Origin: Sphingobacterium sp. N143
GTDB taxonomy: Bacteria; Bacteroidota; Bacteroidia; Sphingobacteriales; Sphingobacteriaceae
Direction of reading: 5' to 3'
Length of the DNA: 64,000 nt
Assembly: GCF_030325625.1 (NCBI RefSeq)
Contig: NZ_JACAIS010000001.1
Coordinates: forward strand, 434,001 to 498,000
The translations under genes were made by a program, and so were the position numbers. The first letter of the stretch is position 1. Each line of letters begins with the position of its first letter. Positions 58,756 to 64,000 of this stretch are shown in pieces. Below the pieces are notes generated by a model that did no database searches, was not told the origin of the DNA, and saw only the letters and a list, made by a program, of their open reading frames with translations.

Positions 58756-59484
58756 CTATTTCAAAAGGTCCTGTAAGAGCTGTGCATTTTGTGTAGCATA
58801 TGCATTTTGATCATTATCAAAGTAAACGTAGATGGCCTTACCTTCATTCTGCCAAGCGGCACACCGGTTTGCCCAACGAACAAGATGCTCTGTGCGATAA
58901 CTTCCTTCATATTTATCGCCTGGACCGTGCAGACGTACATAGACAAAATCTGCTGTAACTTCAAGCGGACTTTGATAACCGGCAAGATCATAGATACAAA
59001 AGGCACAATTATACTGCTTCAAGAGTTCGTAAATAGCGGGGACATGCCAACTATGATCGCGAAACTCAAATGTAAATTGATGGTTTTTGGGTAAATTTTT
59101 TAAAAAGTTGTGTAGTCGTGTGATGTTAATTTTCCATTTTGGAGGTAATTGAAATAAAATAGGCCCTAACTTGTCTTTTAAATAATTTGCATGCTGCATA
59201 AATTCGTCCAGGATATCTTTGCTGACATCAAGCTTTTTCTGATGCGTGATAAAACGGCTGGCTTTTACGGCAAAAATGAAATGATCAGGAACCTGATTGT
59301 ACCATTTTTCAAAAGTATGGATGGCAGGTAGTCTATAAAATGAATTGTTGATCTCCACCGTCGAAAAAGTCCTGATAAAGAAATGCAATTGGTCGGCGTC
59401 CTTTAAACCATTAGGATAAAAAATACCTTTCCAATGTTTGTAATGCCAGCCCGATGTGCCTATATAAATATTATCTTTTTTCAT
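58756..59484 (-). CDS. DUF72 domain protein
   Basis: A 242-residue TIM-barrel-like protein of the DUF72 family (PF01904): I-Y-I-G-T-S-G-W-H-Y-K-H-W at the start, T-V-E-I-N-N-S-F-Y-R-L-P, I-L-F-Q-L-P-P-K-W, F-T-F-E-F-R-D-H-S-W, and Y-V-R-L-H-G-P followed by V-Y-F-D-N-D. The family has no established biochemical function. It appears to be monocistronic. Confidence 0.93.
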   Translation of the reverse strand: MKKDNIYIGTSGWHYKHWKGIFYPNGLKDADQLHFFIRTFSTVEINNSFYRLPAIHTFEKWYNQVPDHFIFAVKASRFITHQKKLDVSKDILDEFMQHANYLKDKLGPILFQLPPKWKINITRLHNFLKNLPKNHQFTFEFRDHSWHVPAIYELLKQYNCAFCIYDLAGYQSPLEVTADFVYVRLHGPGDKYEGSYRTEHLVRWANRCAAWQNEGKAIYVYFDNDQNAYATQNAQLLQDLLK

Positions 59485-59754
59485 GTTGTCACCGCTAATT
59501 GTTCAAATAATACCCCGATTCAAATCTCATAAAACAGCATTATTAATCCGTTGAATTGAAGAGAACTTACGGAAGAAGAATACCTTTTTCGTTGGACAAT
59601 AGTCAGATTACAAAAGTTTTAATTGTCAGTTTTTATACGTGAAGAGGCGAATGTAAATATGTATGGCAAAGGCTTTGGGACCACATCGTTTGATCGATAT
59701 AAAAAAATGATTTAATCTGTAACATTTTGTAGTTTCCGGTATTTATGCATTGTA

Positions 59755-60231
59755 ATGGAATTTGAATATTTATATAAAAAATACTCGAGCAAGATATTCA
59801 GGGTCTGCCTGGGCTATTTCAATGATGTTGAAAAGGCGAAGGATGTGATGCAGGATACTTTTATTACAGTCTTCACAAACTTGGACGAGATTAAACATCG
59901 CGAAAATATTGCAGGATGGATATACCGAATTGCCAGTAATAAATGCCTTAGACAGATCGAAAATGAAAAGAAAGAAGCATTGGTCAAAGGTTATGGATTT
60001 GAACAGGGGGAGGAAGTGGAGTCTTATCTGGTGGAGAAAAATTTTATTAAGCTCCATCAATGTATTGCTGAACTTCCCAATTTGGATAGGCTCATCATAG
60101 GTTTTTTCTTAGAAGACGTAAAACAGGAAAAAATTGCTGAAGTATTGGGATTGAGCTATTCCAATGTAAGGGTAAGGATCTATCGGATAAAAGAAGTGTT
60201 ATCAAAAAAAATAAAAGAAGATGAACAATGA
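59755..60231 (+). CDS. ECF-type RNA polymerase sigma factor
   Basis: This 158-residue protein has sigma region 2 (residues about 5-70; F-N-D-V-E-K-A-K-D-V-M-Q-D-T-F-I-T-V-F, I-A-G-W-I-Y-R-I-A-S-N) and region 4 (about 100-150; Q-E-K-I-A-E-V-L-G-L-S-Y-S-N-V-R-V-R-I-Y-R). The following gene overlaps its end by 11 bases and encodes a membrane protein, so that product may act as its anti-sigma partner. Confidence 0.92.
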   Translation: MEFEYLYKKYSSKIFRVCLGYFNDVEKAKDVMQDTFITVFTNLDEIKHRENIAGWIYRIASNKCLRQIENEKKEALVKGYGFEQGEEVESYLVEKNFIKLHQCIAELPNLDRLIIGFFLEDVKQEKIAEVLGLSYSNVRVRIYRIKEVLSKKIKEDEQ

Positions 60232-60808
60232 TATAACAGCCTTAAAGAAGGCCTGGCAATCCATTGAGACGGATCCAGAAAGCGACCTTAGGGAATTTCA
60301 TCAAACGCTGTTACACTGGAGGAGAAGAAAAAAAAGAACAGTGTTTTTTTGGTCAATTGCAGTAATCTTATTCTCGATTATCTGTTTTGGATACGTCATT
60401 TATACCGATCAATTGAACAGCGTTTCTAAAAGTATTTCGGAGATAATTTTACTCTTGATATCTATTTATTTATTCACTTATTCCTGGCAAAGGATCAACA
60501 GTGAACGAAAGGAGTATGTATCAAGTAGTATCGATTTTATGGAAACGTTGCCACGCATCCATAGCCAGCGGAATCGCCGGGAACTGATTATATACTGTAC
60601 CAGTACAAGCCTTTTTCTAATTGCTATATTCCTATACTGTTTCGATTTTATCGAGCATTCATCGTATCTAATCGGATTTGCATTAGCAGCATTAATGATC
60701 TTAATCTTCACCATTTGGGTAATAGTTAAACCGTGGTTTTGGAGGCGATTGAAAATAAAGAATCAAGTGCTGTCAGCTAAAATAACCAAAATATTAAAGT
60801 ATAGTTAA
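60221..60808 (+). CDS. Membrane protein cotranscribed with the ECF sigma factor
   Basis: A 195-residue protein with an N-terminal cytoplasmic part (residues 1-40, ending in a basic R-R-R-K-K-R) and four hydrophobic segments (about 42-62, 72-90, 125-145, 150-170). There is no zinc-finger anti-sigma motif. I do not recognise a family. The 11-base overlap with the sigma factor gene suggests a regulatory partner, but this is inference. Confidence 0.72.
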   Translation: MNNDITALKKAWQSIETDPESDLREFHQTLLHWRRRKKRTVFFWSIAVILFSIICFGYVIYTDQLNSVSKSISEIILLLISIYLFTYSWQRINSERKEYVSSSIDFMETLPRIHSQRNRRELIIYCTSTSLFLIAIFLYCFDFIEHSSYLIGFALAALMILIFTIWVIVKPWFWRRLKIKNQVLSAKITKILKYS

Positions 60809-60859
60809 GCATCGTTAAGGTCATCGACAATTATCAGCCAAATTAAAATCTCATAGTAC

Positions 60860-62680
60860 ATGGCCAAACTCGTTTTGATTGTTTTGAAATGTTGTTTTTT
60901 CGTTCTATACTTTTCACTTCCATTATTTGTGATTGGACAGTCCATACAGAACGATATAACTGTTCTTCTCAAAGAGCAAAAATTAGCGGGTGCTGTATAT
61001 TCGATCGTGAAGAACGGCCAAATTTCATGCTACAGCTCCGGGTTGAGAAATATGGAAACAGGTGACCGCATGCATAAAGATGACCAGGTACATGTAGGTT
61101 CCATCGCCAAGACTTTCCTTGCTATGGGGATTTTGCGATTGGCAACTGAAAGCCGGCTCCGATTGGACGATCCTGTCAAAAAATATTTGAAGAATCTACC
61201 CATGATTAATCCTTGGGAAAGTGTTCAGCCCGTTACAATCAGGCATTTACTCAATCATACATCGGGTTTGTCTGATATACGGCTGTGGCACTTCTTTAAT
61301 ACAGAAGTTACAGCTCAAAGTCCTTTAGCAGAATTTTATAAAAGAAATCCTGATGTATTGGATATCCATGTTAAACCAGGAATATTGTTCTCCTATTCTA
61401 ATATGGGATACACTTTATTGGGCATGCTGATTGAGGCTATAGTAGGGGAACCTTACGAAAATTATCTGGATAGGAACCTCCTTCAACCTATGGGGTTAAA
61501 CAATAGTACATTCCATTTTACTGCTCAATATGAACATAAGCAATTGGCAATGGGGCACTTTGATAGTGGAGGGCTTGCTTTCGCAATGCCAATCTACGTA
61601 CGTCCTGCGGGTCAATTTACGACCACGGCACAGGATATGGCTATTTTTCTGGAATTGATCCTGAATGGGGGGATGTTAGATGGTAAAGAATTTATACGAA
61701 AGGAGTTCATCGATCAAATGGGCGTTCCAGACCAGACGATAGCTCTAAAAAAGGGGCTTAACATAGGGTATGCTTTTGGAACTTTATCCCGAGACCGATA
61801 TGGCGTGGTTGGACTAGCACATTCAGGAAATACGGTTGGCTTTCGGGCCATGTATTACCTTTTTCCAAAAGAGAAGAAAGGATTCTTTATAGCACATAAT
61901 ATGGATAGTGAAACTGCAGATTATGACCTGTTTAATCAGGTCATAATTGATCATTTAGGCTTGAAGATGCCTGTTCCCGCTCATTCCAGGCCACAGAAAC
62001 TTTTTATTCAAGATCCCCAATGGGATGGTTATTATGTACCTGTCCTGACAAGGATTGAACCCATGGAGCTTATCGACATGATCAGCTCCTATACTCGGGT
62101 GTCATCTATGAAAAATGGGTTATTTGTCAAACCATTTCAAAAAAAAGGAACCTTGCTGACAACGCAAGATGGAGCACTTTTTTATGTCCGAAACAGGATA
62201 GGGGCCTCGCATTTATTCTATAAGGACAAACAGGGAGAATCATATCTTACTACAGGGATTATGACCTTAAAAAAAGTGAATGGTTGGAAAATCTTCGCTC
62301 TGACGATAAGTGTATTATTGGGGATTTTGGCATATGCGATTCTACTGTTTATTTTCCTGTATAAGGTCCTTCAAAAAAGAGCTGATCATTTTAAATCACC
62401 AGCGGCATTCAGTTCCGTTACGTTTTTACTATTTGTACTATCAGTGGTTATTATGGCGATGGGCGATGTAACGCGGATAGGAAATAAATCTTTTCCGACA
62501 ATACTTTTATATTGTTCAACATGTTTACTTCCTCTCGGAAACTTTCTTGCATTGAGCCAGTGTTTAACAGCTCCGAAGATAAGCCTAAAGGGCTTTGATC
62601 TTTGTCTTGTTGTCCTGGTCGCTCAATTTTTGATCCTGTTATGGAATTATGGCCTGATACCTTTTGTGATATGGAAATAA
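60860..62680 (+). CDS. Beta-lactamase family serine hydrolase with C-terminal membrane helices
   Basis: This 606-residue protein has a signal peptide (ending V-I-G-Q). Residues about 30-370 are a class C beta-lactamase/penicillin-binding-protein-like domain (PF00144): active-site S-I-A-K (S-x-x-K) near residue 78, Y-S-N in Y-S-N-M-G-Y-T-L, and H-S-G in place of K-T-G. The last 130 residues contain about four hydrophobic helices. Members of this family are usually esterases or peptidases, not antibiotic-degrading enzymes. It lies 51 bases after the membrane-protein gene and may be in the same operon as the sigma factor. Confidence 0.87.
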   Translation: MAKLVLIVLKCCFFVLYFSLPLFVIGQSIQNDITVLLKEQKLAGAVYSIVKNGQISCYSSGLRNMETGDRMHKDDQVHVGSIAKTFLAMGILRLATESRLRLDDPVKKYLKNLPMINPWESVQPVTIRHLLNHTSGLSDIRLWHFFNTEVTAQSPLAEFYKRNPDVLDIHVKPGILFSYSNMGYTLLGMLIEAIVGEPYENYLDRNLLQPMGLNNSTFHFTAQYEHKQLAMGHFDSGGLAFAMPIYVRPAGQFTTTAQDMAIFLELILNGGMLDGKEFIRKEFIDQMGVPDQTIALKKGLNIGYAFGTLSRDRYGVVGLAHSGNTVGFRAMYYLFPKEKKGFFIAHNMDSETADYDLFNQVIIDHLGLKMPVPAHSRPQKLFIQDPQWDGYYVPVLTRIEPMELIDMISSYTRVSSMKNGLFVKPFQKKGTLLTTQDGALFYVRNRIGASHLFYKDKQGESYLTTGIMTLKKVNGWKIFALTISVLLGILAYAILLFIFLYKVLQKRADHFKSPAAFSSVTFLLFVLSVVIMAMGDVTRIGNKSFPTILLYCSTCLLPLGNFLALSQCLTAPKISLKGFDLCLVVLVAQFLILLWNYGLIPFVIWK

Positions 62681-62780
62681 TGGCTTCTAATCACTATAAA
62701 AGAGGTTCCAACTTATAAGGCGGCACTTTTTTAGGCCATGGGATAGTTAGTTTTACGGATATAAACAAAATAAAAATAAG

Positions 62781-63203
62781 ATGAAAAAAACGAGTTTAAA
62801 AATCAGGAGGTATTGTGCAATGATGATCTTTGCCTTAGTATTTTTTGTTGGTTGCAGCAAGGATAAAGACGATACACCCAATTCTGGAAACGGCTCTATT
62901 GACGTTGCAACAGGTACGTTTAAAGGTACTATACGAATAGGTACTACCAACCATTTTAATGCGATACTGACTGTTAGTAAAGTTGATAATAAACAGTTAA
63001 AAATCGTTGCGAAATCAGGAGAGCCTTATTCAGGTGTGACGACCAAAACAATTCAGGTCAAAGCAGACGTGCCTGGGCTGGTTGACGGTCATGATGATCA
63101 AGGTTATTTTGCTTATGAAATTGAAAAGAAGAAGCTGACGGTATTGACCAAACAGACCAGTGCGTCAGATATCGACTATGGCTTTGAGGGAATTAAACAA
63201 TAA
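62781..63203 (+). CDS. Small lipoprotein of unknown function
   Basis: This 140-residue protein has a lipoprotein signal (F-F-V-G-C, Cys25) followed by an acidic linker (S-K-D-K-D-D-T). The rest is about 100 residues rich in beta strands (T-G-T-F-K-G-T-I-R-I-G, F-N-A-I-L-T-V-S-K-V). I do not recognise a family. A 14-bp hairpin with a T run follows. Confidence 0.75.
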   Translation: MKKTSLKIRRYCAMMIFALVFFVGCSKDKDDTPNSGNGSIDVATGTFKGTIRIGTTNHFNAILTVSKVDNKQLKIVAKSGEPYSGVTTKTIQVKADVPGLVDGHDDQGYFAYEIEKKKLTVLTKQTSASDIDYGFEGIKQ

Positions 63204-63219
63204 TTTTTTCGGTGTTTTC

Positions 63220-63265
63220 AAAAAGAATTTGATTATGTATTCGTTTACAGATCAAATTCTTTTTT
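63220..63265 (+). terminator. Terminator after the lipoprotein gene
   Basis: 14-bp arms (AAAAAGAATTTGAT and complement) with a 17-base loop and a T run, 17 bases past the stop codon. Confidence 0.8.
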
Positions 63266-63335
63266 AGGTGATCTGAAAAAATCATACCGGGCAATAGATA
63301 AAAAATAAATCGGTTCAAATGAAGCATAAATACCT

Positions 63336-64000
63336 ATGAGTTCAGCATGGAATTTTATTTATATTTTCGGCATTTCTATAGCATTGTTTCTTTTCTTGTT
63401 GATACTCAGTAAACGGCAAAAAAGTGCTGCTGACAAGATTTTAACAGTTTGGTTTTTTTTTGCCTTTTTTGATTTAATCTTAATCGGTTTGTATGGTTCT
63501 GGTCAAATACAAAAAATGCCTAAGCTGTTTGGCTGGGAACTGCCTTTTCCCTATATGCACGGACCTTTTTTGTATCTGTATATTGTTTTTGTAAGTGGCC
63601 AACAAAGATATACCTGGCGTTATTTAATACATTTCATTCCTGCAATTGCTGTGGCTTTCGCTTTAGCTCTGTCTTTGCCTACCGCAGTTGTGGAGCATAA
63701 TGGACTGTACCATTTGGCGGTTGAGTACGATCTGTTATTTACCCTCATGGAAACTGGTTTTGTATTATCGGGATTAATCTATATTACTTTATCCCTATTT
63801 CTTTTGTACCGGCACAAACGTAATATTGTGAGGCAATTTTCAAATACTGAAAAAATCAACCTGGACTGGATGCGGTATCTAATTTGGGGAATGGGAGCGA
63901 TTTGGTTGGCGATCATATTTGCCCGGATACCTGCCGTGATGTTTCCAGTAATCACCTTATTTATTTTTTTTATTGGATATTTTGGCATTCGTCAGGTAGG
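63336..64000 (+). CDS. Membrane-anchored regulator, 7TM-type N-terminal part (3'-truncated by window edge)
   Basis: An open frame without stop runs from the ATG at 63336 to the window end, so about 221 residues are visible. Seven hydrophobic helices are seen, opening with W-N-F-I-Y-I-F-G-I-S-I-A-L-F and including F-P-Y-M-H-G-P-F-L-Y-L-Y and N-L-D-W-M-R-Y-L-I-W-G. This pattern is typical of the sensor half of Bacteroidota regulators that end in an AraC-type helix-turn-helix domain. The DNA-binding part would lie beyond the window, so the class is inferred. Confidence 0.7.
   Translation, partial: MSSAWNFIYIFGISIALFLFLLILSKRQKSAADKILTVWFFFAFFDLILIGLYGSGQIQKMPKLFGWELPFPYMHGPFLYLYIVFVSGQQRYTWRYLIHFIPAIAVAFALALSLPTAVVEHNGLYHLAVEYDLLFTLMETGFVLSGLIYITLSLFLLYRHKRNIVRQFSNTEKINLDWMRYLIWGMGAIWLAIIFARIPAVMFPVITLFIFFIGYFGIRQV

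Noticed and set aside
60860..62680. Antibiotic-resistance role for the beta-lactamase-fold protein
   Set aside because: The third motif is H-S-G rather than K-T-G, and C-terminal membrane helices are present. This is the pattern of serine hydrolases and peptidases, not of resistance enzymes.

Overview
The window is a roughly 43% G+C chromosomal segment from a Bacteroidota bacterium, most likely a Sphingobacterium-like member of the Sphingobacteriaceae. This rests on the gene families: type III glutamine synthetase, DUF1501 protein, DUF5690 permease, TIGR03364 oxidoreductase, Bacteroidota-style outer-membrane barrel with carboxypeptidase-like plug domain, and a 7TM-sensor regulator. It also rests on promoter elements of the Bacteroidota form (TTG, about 19 nt, TAnnTTTG) and on the scarcity of strong Shine-Dalgarno sequences. 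No species is claimed. Most of the window is ordinary chromosome. There is no prophage, insertion sequence or CRISPR array that I can see.

Layout. 1-3.3 kb: end of a DUF1501 / TIM-barrel isomerase / membrane cytochrome-c operon. 3.4-12.3 kb: a mannoside-utilisation locus made of a sugar porter, a phosphomannose-isomerase fusion, a six-hairpin glycosidase lipoprotein, a GntR/HutC regulator, a broken second copy of the glycosidase, and a GH92 alpha-mannosidase. Three near-identical palindromes (TGTATATACA type) sit on the three promoters and are probably the GntR operators. 12.3-16.4 kb: methionine operon metY-metX-hom, preceded by a complete SAM-I riboswitch. Downstream of the riboswitch is a 14-codon reading frame with five Met codons, mutually exclusive hairpins and a U-tract terminator, which looks like a classical translation-coupled attenuator. 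This is the most interesting feature of the window. 16.4-29.4 kb: FUSC membrane protein, outer-membrane barrel, glutamine synthetase III, S9 peptidase, SIMPL protein, tRNA-Leu(CAA), PDZ/aspartyl protease.

29.6-38.7 kb: propionate catabolism (prpBCD, methylcitrate cycle) converging on a beta-oxidation pair (bifunctional FadJ-like protein, acyl-CoA dehydrogenase) with a divergent thiolase. This arrangement suits odd-chain or branched-chain acyl-CoA breakdown. 39-40.5 kb: DEAD-box helicase and cold-shock protein. 40.8-46 kb: secreted Gfo/Idh oxidoreductase, a probable quinone/electrophile detoxification triad (ring-cleaving dioxygenase, GNAT, carboxylesterase), NTF2-like lipoprotein, GH16 glucanase lipoprotein. 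46.2-49.5 kb: XRE-cupin regulator, a DUF5690 permease with two in-frame stop codons, and a TIGR03364 aminophosphonate-type oxidoreductase. 49.6-55.7 kb: complete thiamine operon thiS-C-(thiE-like)-thiE-G-H-F under a TPP riboswitch. 55.9-64 kb: GH78 rhamnosidase followed by a 5'-truncated alpha/beta-hydrolase remnant, DUF72 protein, ECF sigma factor with a membrane partner, serine hydrolase, small lipoprotein, and the start of a 7TM/AraC-type regulator that runs off the end.
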